Source: Colwellia sp. 75C3
GTDB lineage: Bacteria > Pseudomonadota > Gammaproteobacteria > Enterobacterales > Alteromonadaceae
Reading direction: 5' to 3'
DNA: 64,000 bases
Assembly: GCF_002836255.1 (NCBI RefSeq)
Contig: NZ_PJAU01000033.1
Span: forward strand, 248,001-312,000
Part shown: positions 1 to 8,449 of the stretch, one piece after another
How positions within the stretch are numbered: position 1 is the stretch's first letter
Layout: every line of letters begins with the position of its first letter
Translations under genes and position numbers: made by a program
Notes under the pieces: generated by a model
The model's input: only the letters and a program-made list of their open reading frames with translations
What the model was told of the DNA's origin: nothing
The model's database searches: none

Positions 1-1184
1 AAGTGCATAGGTACTTGGCTTTTATTGAGAATTTTTAAGGTATAAGTATTTTCAACGACACCTTCAAAATTAACACGGTACAGCGCAGTTCTATCGCGAA
101 TGATGTTGGCTTCTAACGGAATTCTACTATTAATCCAAAACCCTAATAATATGACGAACAGTAAAGTTAACACCCCATAAGAGACGAGTTTTAGGTTGAA
201 ACGTTTAGTTTCTTTACCAGCGAGTTGTTGTTCACTGGTATAGCTAATAAGGCCTTTAGGGTAGTTAAATTTCTCCATGGTTTGATCACAAGCATCAATA
301 CACAGACCGCAGTTAATACATTCGTATTGAATACCGTTACGAATGTCTATGCCGGCAGGGCACACATCAACACATAAATTACAGTCAACACAATCGCCTA
401 ACCCTTTGTCATCTTTTAGTGTTTGTCTATCATCACTGCGTTTACGCGGTCCTCTGGTTTCACCACGCGTTGCATCATAGGCAACCATCAAAGTGTTTTT
501 ATCAAACATGGCTGACTGAAAGCGAGAATAAGGACATAAATGAATGCAGACATGCTCTCTCATCCAACCCGCATTAGCGTAGGTCGATAGGGCAAAAAAC
601 AACACCCAAAAAGTGACCGCTCCGCTCCAATCGAATGTAAGCATGGTGCTATAAAGCTCGCTCACGGGTACAAAGTAAGAAATAAAAGTGGTCGCGGTAA
701 ATAACGACATGAACAGCCAAATACTATGCTTGAGTGTTTTTTTGTAGGCTTTAGTTAGCGTCCAAGGGGCACGGTCTAATGCCATGCGTTTATTACGTGT
801 GCCTTCAATGCGATGCTCAACCCACACATAGGCCAGTGTCCAAACAGTTTGCGGGCAAACATAACCGCACCAAACCCGTCCAAGCCAGGTGGTAATAAAA
901 AACAGCGCAAAGGCTGCCACCATAAAAATCCCGGCAAGTAAGATAAAATCTTGCGGCCAGAACGTGAGGTTAAATATTCTAAATTCTTGCTTAACTACAT
1001 CGAGTAATACCGCTTGTTGATCGTTAAATTGCACAAAAGGCATGGCAATAAAAGCCAACATAAGTAGCCAGTTAATATTACGGCGAATTTTTTGGTAAAA
1101 GCCCTTTTGCTCTCTAACATAGACAGATGTTTGAGATTTATACGGCTTAATGATGAGGTGCTCTTCTTTTATATCAAACTTCAT
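1..1184 (-). CDS. ccoG: CcoG/RdxA/FixG, cbb3 oxidase assembly factor (3' truncated by window edge)
   Basis: About 394 residues can be read from an ATG at 1184 down to the window edge, so the C-terminal Ig-like part is cut off. Membrane segments are visible at about residues 36-53, 81-102, 152-175, 189-206 and 338-357. Two cysteine clusters, CVDCNLCVDVCP and CINCGLCIDAC, are the 2x[4Fe-4S] ferredoxin motif of the family, and the membrane part carries CGYVCP and CIHLCP motifs. CcoG proteins are known to act in copper reduction during cbb3-type cytochrome oxidase assembly in the inner membrane. The ccoNOPQ genes are not in the window. The upstream region holds a sigma-54-like promoter and two palindromes matching one in front of the neighbouring activator gene, which suggests control by that activator. 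Confidence 0.95.
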   Translation of the reverse strand, partial: MKFDIKEEHLIIKPYKSQTSVYVREQKGFYQKIRRNINWLLMLAFIAMPFVQFNDQQAVLLDVVKQEFRIFNLTFWPQDFILLAGIFMVAAFALFFITTWLGRVWCGYVCPQTVWTLAYVWVEHRIEGTRNKRMALDRAPWTLTKAYKKTLKHSIWLFMSLFTATTFISYFVPVSELYSTMLTFDWSGAVTFWVLFFALSTYANAGWMREHVCIHLCPYSRFQSAMFDKNTLMVAYDATRGETRGPRKRSDDRQTLKDDKGLGDCVDCNLCVDVCPAGIDIRNGIQYECINCGLCIDACDQTMEKFNYPKGLISYTSEQQLAGKETKRFNLKLVSYGVLTLLFVILLGFWINSRIPLEANIIRDRTALYRVNFEGVVENTYTLKILNKSQVPMH

Positions 1185-1221
1185 TTATTACTACAGGGTC
1201 ATAATTAAGTAATTACTCTAT

Positions 1222-1237
1222 ATCAATAAACGCGCCA
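1222..1237 (-). promoter_or_regulatory. candidate sigma-54 promoter of ccoG
   Basis: On the minus strand the sequence reads TGGCGCGTTTATTGAT. The sigma-54 consensus is TGGCACG-N4-TTGCW, so there are two mismatches, one of them at the normally well conserved -12 C. Predicted transcription would begin near 1211, about 27 bases before the ccoG ATG. The palindromes at 1301-1332 lie about 90-120 bases upstream, a usual distance for an activator site. This is inference from sequence only. Confidence 0.4.
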
Positions 1238-1300
1238 TAAATTATGGTTTTTAAGTTGTTGTATTTTATCATTAAATTTCAATGTGGAAGAGTTGTTGGC

Positions 1301-1332
1301 CACGATATATCGTGTAGGTGCGATATGTCGTG
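1301..1332. promoter_or_regulatory. tandem palindromic sites upstream of ccoG (putative activator binding sites)
   Basis: CACGATATATCGTG at 1301-1314 is a perfect 14-bp palindrome. A degenerate copy, TGCGATATGTCGTG, lies at 1319-1332 with 11 of 14 bases the same, 18 bp away start to start. The perfect form recurs at 2809-2822 just upstream of the sigma-54 activator gene. The repetition around the activator gene makes these likely binding sites for its Fis-type HTH. Confidence 0.6.
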
Positions 1333-1353
1333 GTTTTGTGGAGGACTTTAGGA

Positions 1354-2778
1354 TTAACGACGTTGGATATTTAGTTTCTGCATGCGAGAACGTAAAGTAC
1401 TATCAGGTAAGCCTAGTATTTTTGCTGCACCATTTTGACCACCAATTTGCCAATGACAATCATTTAATATTTCAATAATGTAGGCTTTTTCAATGTCAGC
1501 TAAGGGTTTGTTGAGTGTACGTGTAGCCGATTGAGATTTATCGAATTTTTGTTGGATATGTAAGGTATGAGAGTTTGAAAGAATCACTTCTCGTTCGAGT
1601 ATGTTTTGTAATTCTCTGATATTACCTGGCCAGTGATAATCTGCTAATTTAGCTAAACTCTTTTTACTTATTCCTTTGATGTCTTTGTTAAGCTTATGAT
1701 TAAGTTGCGCTAAAATACTATGGCACAGTAAGGGAATATCTTCGATTCGTTCTCTTAATGCCGGCATCACAATAGGAAATACATTCAAGCGATAATATAA
1801 ATCCATACGGAACTTACCTTGCTCTACCATGGCTAGTAAGTTTTGGTTGGTCGCGGCAATAATGCGGATATCTACTTTAATGGTTTTACTGCCACCAACG
1901 CGCTCGAATTCACGTTCTTGTAATACCCTCAGTAATTTACTTTGTGCATCAGGAGTGAGTTCACCTATTTCATCTAAGAAAAGTGTGCCTTTATCGGCGA
2001 GTTCAAAACGACCACGTCGTTTCTCACTTGCCCCGGTAAAAGCACCTTTTTCGTGACCAAATAGCTCCGATTCTAACAAGTTCGCCGAAAATGCTGCACA
2101 GTTAACTTTAACCAGTGGGGTATTTTTACGTTGACTCAATTGATGTAAGTTACGGGCGACAAGTTCTTTACCGGTACCATTCTCTCCCAGAATAAGTACC
2201 GTGCTATCTGTTTGCGCTACCAGCTTTATTTGTTGCAACATGGCAAGGAAATTTGGGCTATTACCCTCTAAACCAGAGCCATGCCAACTTTCGTTAATTT
2301 CATCTTGTAAATAGCTGTTTTCTGCTTGCAGCTTCTCAGTCAGGTCTTGTACTTTTTTTAAGGCAGAACGCAAATTACAATCGGCTAATCTTTGCTGGCT
2401 GACATCCCTAAAAACAGCGACGGCGCCGATGAGTTCACCGTCTTTAAATACGGGTGTTGAGGTATATTCTACTGGAAAGCTAGTACCGTCTTTTCGCCAA
2501 AATACTTCATTGGTAATTTTACGCTCCAACCCGTCACGCATAGTGTTATAAATATTACATTCTTCGCTAGGATAGGGCTCACCATTAGCATGAGTATGGT
2601 GATGATATTTATGGATGTTTTTACCCAATAACTCAGCTGATTTCCAACCTGTCATTTGCTCTGAAGCTGGATTGACAAAAACAGCATTGCCGTCTCTATC
2701 AAAGCCATAAATACCTTCGCCAACGGCGTTGAGTAGTAGTTGAGAGTCAGCTAAAAATTCTTTTATATCAATGGTCAT
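1354..2778 (-). CDS. PAS-domain sigma-54-dependent transcriptional activator
   Basis: The product has an N-terminal PAS domain (about residues 5-130), a short coiled linker, a sigma-54 AAA+ domain and a C-terminal Fis-type HTH. The AAA+ domain shows Walker A GENGTGKE and the sigma-54 contact motif ESELFGHEKGAFTGA. A GTG start at 2811 would add 11 residues but lies inside the palindrome at 2809-2822. The ATG at 2778 is therefore preferred, and it puts the palindrome in the leader as a likely autoregulatory operator. No receiver domain is present, so the signal is probably sensed by the PAS domain itself. The gene lies directly upstream of ccoG on the same strand, and a role in controlling respiratory or copper genes is inferred from that position. 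The ligand is unknown. Confidence 0.9.
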   Translation of the reverse strand: MTIDIKEFLADSQLLLNAVGEGIYGFDRDGNAVFVNPASEQMTGWKSAELLGKNIHKYHHHTHANGEPYPSEECNIYNTMRDGLERKITNEVFWRKDGTSFPVEYTSTPVFKDGELIGAVAVFRDVSQQRLADCNLRSALKKVQDLTEKLQAENSYLQDEINESWHGSGLEGNSPNFLAMLQQIKLVAQTDSTVLILGENGTGKELVARNLHQLSQRKNTPLVKVNCAAFSANLLESELFGHEKGAFTGASEKRRGRFELADKGTLFLDEIGELTPDAQSKLLRVLQEREFERVGGSKTIKVDIRIIAATNQNLLAMVEQGKFRMDLYYRLNVFPIVMPALRERIEDIPLLCHSILAQLNHKLNKDIKGISKKSLAKLADYHWPGNIRELQNILEREVILSNSHTLHIQQKFDKSQSATRTLNKPLADIEKAYIIEILNDCHWQIGGQNGAAKILGLPDSTLRSRMQKLNIQRR

Positions 2779-2808
2779 ACACTGTTTGCTCTTGCTAATA
2801 ATCGGTTG

Positions 2809-2822
2809 CACGATATATCGTG
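2809..2822. promoter_or_regulatory. perfect palindrome, putative autoregulatory operator
   Basis: CACGATATATCGTG is identical to the site at 1301-1314. It lies 31-44 bases upstream of the preferred ATG of the sigma-54 activator and about 120 bases upstream of the divergent CadC-like gene, so it could affect either. Confidence 0.55.
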
Positions 2823-2941
2823 GCGTAGTGTTAGCTTATCAGTTATCCATTAAAAAATCCGATGCATGTTAGGGCTTGGTGTAAGTAATTAATGATTAGT
2901 GGTATTATTTCCATAATTTCTTGGGTAGTTAGGGCACTACA

Positions 2942-4117
2942 ATGTCAGCATATCAATTCTATAACTTTCAATTTAATCGTGATAAATATCAGTTAACTAG
3001 CAATGATATTCCGGTGAATATTCGCCCGAAAACAGCCTTGGTACTTAACTATTTAATTGAAAATAGACAAGCTATCGTCAGCAAGAATGACTTGTTTGAA
3101 GCGGTATGGCAGACCACTCATGTGCAAAATCACACATTATTTCAAGTGATTAGTGAGATAAGAAAGCTTACTAATGAAGATCTTATTCGTACTCAACCCA
3201 ATAGAGGTTATCAGTGGGTAGCTCCTACCAAGGTAATAGCCGTTGAGCACAATGTAGAGATTGAGCAAGTAAAATTGTCTAGTGTGAAAAGCAATACAGT
3301 AAGATCAGGCCGTTTGCATACTATAGCTATGGCAGCAAGTATAACGTTGTTGGTTTGTGCTAGTTTTTATCTAGGGCAATGGTCTAAACAAGAAAATACT
3401 GAGTTTGTTAAAGCCAATTCTTTTAAAGGTAATATTATTAAAAATGCCTTGGTTAAAGGCGCTAACAGTCTTCCAGCAATTAATGCTTATGCTAAAGGCG
3501 TTGTGGCATTTGAAGAAGGGCACTATAGCCAAGCTAAACAATGGTTTGATTTTAGTTTGTTAGAAGACCCAAGTTCAATACAGAGTAAGTTAATGCTGGC
3601 AGAAAGCTATTTTAAACAAGAGAACTATATCAGGGCACAAGATGTCGCTTTTAAGTTACTCGATTCTTTGGATAAAAGCTCTTATCACTATTCTTCAACG
3701 GCTGATTTATTGAGCCGCATGTATGCACAACAAGGCTTAGTTTTTGATGCATTAAACTATGCTATTACTGGCGCCAATAGTTTAGAAAACTCAGGTTCTT
3801 TTTGTTCAATTGAAGTCACTGACCAGCGAATTGAGCAACTAGCACAACAACTGATTGGTGATAAAAGCTTACAAACAGATAAAGCTAAGTTATTGGCCGG
3901 CTATTATAAACAAGCACAACAAAATGCGTTGTCTTCCCCCGTGACTGAAAAGAAGGTATCGAAAGCTAATACTTTATGTGAAAAAGTGAATGAGGCAACA
4001 GAAACAAGGCAAATGATTATGGATGATACCTCGGCCTGTTTAAAACAAGCATCTACACCACTACTGTTAAGTTTTTATAATGATTATAGTCATTATAAAA
4101 ATCAGCAAACGAGTTAA
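2942..4117 (+). CDS. CadC/ToxR-type membrane-bound winged-helix regulator
   Basis: Residues 1-95 form an OmpR/PhoB-type winged helix; the family-typical motif NRGYQWVAP is at about 87-95. One membrane helix follows at about 126-146, and the periplasmic part (about 150-391) is alpha-helical with TPR-like repeats near 170-300. This is the one-component layout of CadC and ToxR, in which a periplasmic signal controls a cytoplasmic DNA-binding domain without phosphorylation. Two periplasmic thiol-disulfide proteins follow on the same strand after about 220 bases, so they are plausible targets. The periplasmic part has three cysteines, near residues 282, 350 and 365, so redox sensing is possible but only a guess. 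Confidence 0.85.
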   Translation: MSAYQFYNFQFNRDKYQLTSNDIPVNIRPKTALVLNYLIENRQAIVSKNDLFEAVWQTTHVQNHTLFQVISEIRKLTNEDLIRTQPNRGYQWVAPTKVIAVEHNVEIEQVKLSSVKSNTVRSGRLHTIAMAASITLLVCASFYLGQWSKQENTEFVKANSFKGNIIKNALVKGANSLPAINAYAKGVVAFEEGHYSQAKQWFDFSLLEDPSSIQSKLMLAESYFKQENYIRAQDVAFKLLDSLDKSSYHYSSTADLLSRMYAQQGLVFDALNYAITGANSLENSGSFCSIEVTDQRIEQLAQQLIGDKSLQTDKAKLLAGYYKQAQQNALSSPVTEKKVSKANTLCEKVNEATETRQMIMDDTSACLKQASTPLLLSFYNDYSHYKNQQTS

Positions 4118-4336
4118 AGCATAACTAAACTATAGCTAAGCCATCGTTCGAATATAGCTAAGTTTCAGCTAGGATACATGCTTTCAAGTCTATGTTTATA
4201 AAGACTATATAGATAAATATAGTTAATAATAGAACTAATGACTAGGGTTTTATCCCTGAAGAAATTATCTTAGCCTAATAAAATATTGCCTATCAATCGG
4301 CAGTTTTACCTTAGGTATGAGTTAAAGGAAATCAGG

Positions 4337-5197
4337 ATGAGATTACAGCGTTTTTCCCCCACGTTTTTGAGTATTATTACAATAACGATAACGATAACAT
4401 CGTTAGTTTTTATGCAAACGAGTATTGCTCAGCGTAATAGCGGGCAACACCCTAGTACTCAAAATGAAAGCATTCAAAATGAGAGTGCTCAAAGTGATAA
4501 CACTCAAAAAATTGATACCGCCAGTATTTCAGCGGATGCTTATCAAAGTATCCATGAGTTTTTTCAAAATACCCCTAACGTTTCTATTCAGCGATACAAC
4601 GAGCAGTTACTTGAAGTAAATATTGGCGCACGTAGTTTTTTTGCGAGCAATGACGGTCGATATATTTATGTCGGTAAGGTTATCGATACCCATGAAAATG
4701 TTGATATTAGCGAACAGATAACACAAAAAAACCGTATTAAGGCGCTTGCTAAACTTGATGCGGAAAACCAGTTAACTTTCCCTGCAACGGTAGAAGAGTT
4801 ATTTGCTGTGACATTGTTTACCGATATTGATTGCGGATATTGCCGACGTTTTCATAGCAACATGGCGCAATATAATGCTTTAGGCATTCGCGTTAATTAT
4901 TTAATGTTTCCTCGAGCCGGTAAACGATCTGAATCTTATGATAAAACCGCGGCGGTTTTATGTTCTGCCAACCCACAAGAAAGTATGACCCTCGCTATGC
5001 AGGGGCAGTTTTCGGCCTCTGCCTCCTCGGTGAATAAAACCTGTCAGCACAATCTTGACCAACAAATGTCGGTAGCAGCTGAATTTGGCATATCGGCAAC
5101 ACCGACCATGCTTTTACCGAATGGTGGTGTTATCAAAGGAGTCTTAAATCCTGAGCAATTATTGGCTCAACTAAAAAAATCGGTATCGAGTAAATAA
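4337..5197 (+). CDS. DsbC/DsbG-like periplasmic thiol:disulfide interchange protein
   Basis: The catalytic CGYC motif is at C166-C169 (FTDIDCGYC), with a thioredoxin-fold cis-proline motif ATPT near 254-257. A second cysteine pair at about 209 and 236 matches the structural disulfide of DsbC. The ATG at 4337 is preceded by AAAGGAAATCAGG and begins a signal peptide; an ATG at 4286 would add 17 residues without a good ribosome site. The signal peptide core is an odd Ile-Thr alternation (ITITITIT), encoded by short DNA repeats. It is followed by a low-complexity linker with repeated QNES units before the dimerisation domain. DsbC-type proteins isomerise wrong disulfides. The gene probably forms a unit with the DsbA-like gene 109 bases downstream. 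Confidence 0.85.
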   Translation: MRLQRFSPTFLSIITITITITSLVFMQTSIAQRNSGQHPSTQNESIQNESAQSDNTQKIDTASISADAYQSIHEFFQNTPNVSIQRYNEQLLEVNIGARSFFASNDGRYIYVGKVIDTHENVDISEQITQKNRIKALAKLDAENQLTFPATVEELFAVTLFTDIDCGYCRRFHSNMAQYNALGIRVNYLMFPRAGKRSESYDKTAAVLCSANPQESMTLAMQGQFSASASSVNKTCQHNLDQQMSVAAEFGISATPTMLLPNGGVIKGVLNPEQLLAQLKKSVSSK

Positions 5198-5306
5198 AAT
5201 CTAATCGATTTAAAACTAATGATTAATATCTTTAAGTTATACCTTCAAACATTACCTTTAAATAAAACCTTTAAATAATATCTCCAATTCATACCCAAGG
5301 AAAACC

Positions 5307-5963
5307 ATGAAAAATCAGATCAACTTTACCGTTATATCGACCTTCGTATTAGCTAGCTTTTTACTGTTGTCTAGCGCATTTGTCAGTGCCGCTGACTTTG
5401 AAGAGGGCAAACACTATAAGGTATTAAGCACCCCCATTAATGACAAGCTTAATTCAGCTAAGGAAGTACGTGAGTTTTTCTCTTTTTATTGTCCTGCCTG
5501 TTATCGACATGAGCCGATTATTGGCGAATTAAAAGCGCAACTTCCTGACAATATCATGCTAGTAAAGAACCCTATTGATGGTATGCCTGGACGTGATGTT
5601 GCTATTGAACATGCCTTATCTAAAGCGCTGTTAACTGCAAAGTTATTAAAAGTAGAAGATAAGATTTCTGCTGCCATTTTTAAATATATTTATGTTAATA
5701 AAGCAACATTTACCAATGAGAAAGACATTAAGAATATCTTTCTATTACACGGTATTGAAGAACAGCGTTTTGACAAAGTATTTAATGGTTTTAGTGTTAA
5801 AACAGGCGTGAATAAAATGAACAAAAATACTGAGATATTAAGGGATCAAGGAATATCGAGTGTTCCTACCATTATTGTAAATGGTAAATATAAAGTAGAA
5901 ACGGGTGCTATTAAGTCGAAAGAGCAATACATTGAGCTAGTGCTGTATTTATTAAAGCAATAA
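5307..5963 (+). CDS. DsbA-like thiol:disulfide interchange protein
   Basis: There is a signal peptide (residues 1-29, cleaved near SAA-DFEEG), a thioredoxin fold with an inserted helical domain, active site C62-P-A-C65 in FSFYCPACYRHEP, and a cis-proline motif SSVPT near 191-195. The start has a clear AAGGA ribosome site. E. coli DsbA has CPHC at the active site; the alanine here should change the redox potential, so the protein may not be the main oxidase. Length (218) is normal for the family. It follows the DsbC-like gene and ends at a strong terminator, so the two likely act together in periplasmic disulfide handling. Confidence 0.85.
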   Translation: MKNQINFTVISTFVLASFLLLSSAFVSAADFEEGKHYKVLSTPINDKLNSAKEVREFFSFYCPACYRHEPIIGELKAQLPDNIMLVKNPIDGMPGRDVAIEHALSKALLTAKLLKVEDKISAAIFKYIYVNKATFTNEKDIKNIFLLHGIEEQRFDKVFNGFSVKTGVNKMNKNTEILRDQGISSVPTIIVNGKYKVETGAIKSKEQYIELVLYLLKQ

Positions 5964-6004
5964 TTATTAAATCACTAATTATTGCTGTTGTATTAGGTTT
6001 ATAG

Positions 6005-6046
6005 CCAAGTCATTTGAAATTGAATTTTCATGTGGCTTGGTTTTTT
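6005..6046 (+). terminator. rho-independent terminator after the DsbC/DsbA-like pair
   Basis: CCAAGTCATTTGAAA pairs imperfectly with the segment ending in GGCTTGG at 6040, with a short loop and then six T residues at 6041-6046. Confidence 0.8.
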
Positions 6047-6107
6047 AATAAGCTCAAGGGCCTAGTTTGATAATGATCAGAACGATCTTGATTTGGCTAA
6101 CTAAAAA

Positions 6108-6141
6108 CATAACAAAGAACTCACCATAATGATGAGTTCTT
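6108..6141 (-). terminator. probable terminator of the MetF-like gene
   Basis: AAGAACTCA (6115-6123) and TGAGTTCTT (6133-6141) form a 9-bp stem. On the minus strand the stem is followed by TTGTTATGTTTTT, a moderate T-rich tail. Confidence 0.55.
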
Positions 6142-6153
6142 CATAAGTCATTC

Positions 6154-7128
6154 TTATTTATTTAAAGCAGATAATTCTTTTTGTGCTAAAAAGTTATCCA
6201 TTTTTGAACGTAATAATTTATACAGCAAAATAGATCCGTCTATTTCTTCTTTACGATTAGTTAAGCTCTCAATGTTTAAGCCTAAAGGTAAATCATAAGG
6301 AAGTATTGCATCTAAAATTTGCTGCAAACTATTTACACAGTTGCGTATTGATTCATACAAAGGGTTATCTGCATTAAGAATACGCAAGCTCGTTGCTTCA
6401 GGAACATTTACGCCCAACCATTCAATAAATTCTAAGGTCTTTTTACTGCCACAGGGAGAGAATGTTAAAATCAAGCGTTGTGGTTTTACCCCTTCTTTTT
6501 TGCATTCAATAGCATAACGAGTAAGTAAATCTATAGTCGCTTGTGGATTGTATATCGCTTGAGAAATAAAGAAGCTACAACCTTGTCGGTGTTTTGCTAT
6601 TAAGCGTTCATGTTCATCTTTTTTACTCGCATGGCGCTCAGCAATGGTGACACCGCCGATAAAAAAATCATTTGGGTTATCGACTAAGGTTTTATAAGCA
6701 TCAGCTAAAGGTAAAGAGATGTTATTGTCTTTTGACGGACTACCAACGAGTACTACATCTTTTACACCATACTTTTCCCACGCTTCGTTTGCCCACTCAT
6801 TAAAGTCTTCGCTATTCGATTGAATAACACTTTTATAAGTAATAACAGGATGATTCGACTTTTTATTCAATAAAGAAGAATAAAGTCTCGTATCATGGGT
6901 TGATTTAAACGGGAAAGGTCTAGGTTTACTAATACGAGAATTTTCATCTTGAATGTCATAAACAATCAGGCCATCAAAGTCGATGTCACTGACTCGCTCA
7001 AGCAATTTTTCAGCAATCTCAGCGACTTTATCAAGTGGCGTATCGCTTTTTGGTGGTGTAGTGCCAATAAAGTAAACACCTCGATTAATGTCATTGTACC
7101 TAGCTTGAAGCTCTGATTGTGTAGTCAA
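6154..7128 (-). CDS. methylenetetrahydrofolate reductase-like TIM-barrel protein
   Basis: The 324-residue protein resembles MetF-type folate reductases in length and general layout: an early PP segment (IGTTPPK), a VLVGSPSKD loop near 127-135, a later GGVTIAERHA strand and an FISQAIYNP motif typical of the barrel. In E. coli MetF the first motif is FEFFPP with catalytic Glu28; here the aligned position appears to be Gly, so the usual catalytic acid seems to be missing. The start codon is TTG behind an AAGAAG sequence. Candidate methionine-regulon operator boxes sit just upstream, which supports a one-carbon or methionine link. It could be a diverged paralog with another electron donor or substrate. 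It is a single-gene unit with its own terminator. Confidence 0.7.
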   Translation of the reverse strand: MTTQSELQARYNDINRGVYFIGTTPPKSDTPLDKVAEIAEKLLERVSDIDFDGLIVYDIQDENSRISKPRPFPFKSTHDTRLYSSLLNKKSNHPVITYKSVIQSNSEDFNEWANEAWEKYGVKDVVLVGSPSKDNNISLPLADAYKTLVDNPNDFFIGGVTIAERHASKKDEHERLIAKHRQGCSFFISQAIYNPQATIDLLTRYAIECKKEGVKPQRLILTFSPCGSKKTLEFIEWLGVNVPEATSLRILNADNPLYESIRNCVNSLQQILDAILPYDLPLGLNIESLTNRKEEIDGSILLYKLLRSKMDNFLAQKELSALNK

Positions 7129-7150
7129 AATATTTCTTCTTACTTTAAAT

Positions 7151-7178
7151 AGATGTCTGTTCGGACGTTTAGATGGCT
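7151..7178. promoter_or_regulatory. candidate MetJ boxes upstream of the MetF-like gene
   Basis: Compared with the MetJ box AGACGTCT, AGATGTCT at 7151-7158 matches 7 of 8. GGACGTTT at 7163-7170 and the directly adjacent AGATGGCT at 7171-7178 match 6 of 8 each. The last two have the 8-bp tandem phase expected for MetJ; the first is out of phase by 4. Weak evidence, but the downstream gene fits. The rest of 7129-7535 is AT-rich leader sequence with no convincing gene. Confidence 0.35.
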
Positions 7179-7535
7179 ATATGTTCATTCAATTTACCTT
7201 TTTTGTCAACCATTGAGTGCTTTATATATAGAAGTTTTATTCACTAAGTAATTAAATTGATTCTGTGTGAAACTTTTCGAAGCATGGTCTTTTGTTTACT
7301 GTGATGTTGAAATTTTTTGTTATTCTTCTTTATAGTGAAATATTCTCTATTATTCATCTGGTTATTTTTAAAGGAATAACCAAGAATAACCTCACTTACT
7401 CAGTGATAACGTGGTCTGTACAATTTCACTATCATTACAGTAAGTACAAAGCAGCCGGCGCTTTGATTTGTTACTTAGCGTAAGTGTTAAGTAATCACTC
7501 ATAAAAAACAGCAGTATTAAGAAAAGGAATTATTC

Positions 7536-8273
7536 ATGACATTAGGTGAACAGTTAAAAAAATTACGCGCAGACAAAGGTTTGAGCCAGCCTGAATTAGC
7601 CGAGCTTGCAGGTATAGAACAATCTTATTTATCAAAGTTAGAAAATGATAAATCACTGCCTTCTAATGACGTTTTTAGAAAGCTACTCAGTGCTTTTTCA
7701 TTAAACGTTGCTCAATTATTAGAGCCTATTGATACACATTATATAAAGAATAACCTGTTAGTGATCAGTGATATTGAACAGTTATATCAACAATCCAGTA
7801 CTAAGCAGCTAAACCAGCAACGTACACTGCTTTACATGGCGAGTAGCTTAATCGTACTTGCGGTTACTTTGTTTTATATCGGTTATGCCAAGCAGGTATT
7901 TAATGAAACTTTCTATGAATATAGCTCTAGAGGGGTGGTGTTAGCTGGAGAGCCAAGCGATATATTTTGGCAGTGGCGTGACCTTATTGATATTAAAGAC
8001 CGTAACGAGAAAGATGAAAAAATGCGCCAGATGAAAGTGGTTATGTCCCAGCGCAGTGATGTCTTAGTAAAGTTAATCTCTGAAAGTAAAGGTTACTCGT
8101 TTGAAGAGGAGGTTGAAGGTGGCAGACGTTATTTTCGAAAGTCGAAGAATACTTTACCGATAAAAGTACCTCAGGGCATTAATGCATGGCTGCAAGTTTT
8201 GGGGGTAATGTTATTAACGAGCGGAATTATGGTCTTTGTACTAGAGCGCCGGCTATGTAAGTTACCTCGATAG
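7536..8273 (+). CDS. membrane-anchored XRE-family HTH protein
   Basis: Residues 5-62 are a Cro/C1-type helix-turn-helix (LGEQLKKLRADKGLSQPELAELAG). Two membrane helices follow at about 96-117 and 216-236, and the roughly 100 residues between them should be periplasmic. No catalytic motif is visible. The topology (cytoplasmic HTH, periplasmic loop) suggests a one-component membrane regulator that reads an envelope signal, but targets and ligand are unknown. A good AAAGGA site precedes the ATG at 7536. The gene converges on the chemoreceptor gene, sharing a strong hairpin terminator at 8360-8394. Confidence 0.8.
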   Translation: MTLGEQLKKLRADKGLSQPELAELAGIEQSYLSKLENDKSLPSNDVFRKLLSAFSLNVAQLLEPIDTHYIKNNLLVISDIEQLYQQSSTKQLNQQRTLLYMASSLIVLAVTLFYIGYAKQVFNETFYEYSSRGVVLAGEPSDIFWQWRDLIDIKDRNEKDEKMRQMKVVMSQRSDVLVKLISESKGYSFEEEVEGGRRYFRKSKNTLPIKVPQGINAWLQVLGVMLLTSGIMVFVLERRLCKLPR

Positions 8274-8359
8274 TTAGCTAGTCAGTGAAATCCTTGCTGA
8301 GTATTACTGACGATTTGGACGTAATAATGATTATCTGACATATGCGTTCATAAAAGACG

Positions 8360-8394
8360 AAAAAGCCCCTTAAATAGACGTTAAGGGGCTTTTT
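8360..8394. terminator. bidirectional terminator between the XRE and chemoreceptor genes
   Basis: AAAAAGCCCCTTAA (8360-8373) and TTAAGGGGCTTTTT (8381-8394) are perfectly complementary with a 7-base loop, giving T tracts on both strands. Confidence 0.9.
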
Positions 8395-8449
8395 ATTACG
8401 TAAATAGCTACTTATAAAATTATCAGAGTAATATTATAAAATAGCTTTA

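Noticed and set aside
1213..1226. FNR-like box upstream of ccoG (TTGAT half-site on the minus strand)
   Set aside because: The second half matches only 3 of 5 bases, and it overlaps the better sigma-54-like match.
2820..2834. Sigma-54-like promoter for the CadC-like gene (TGGCGT, then TAGC)
   Set aside because: Three mismatches and direct contact with the palindrome make it unlikely.
7292..7483. 63-codon plus-strand frame before the XRE gene
   Set aside because: Composition is that of AT-rich noncoding DNA, and there is no ribosome site.
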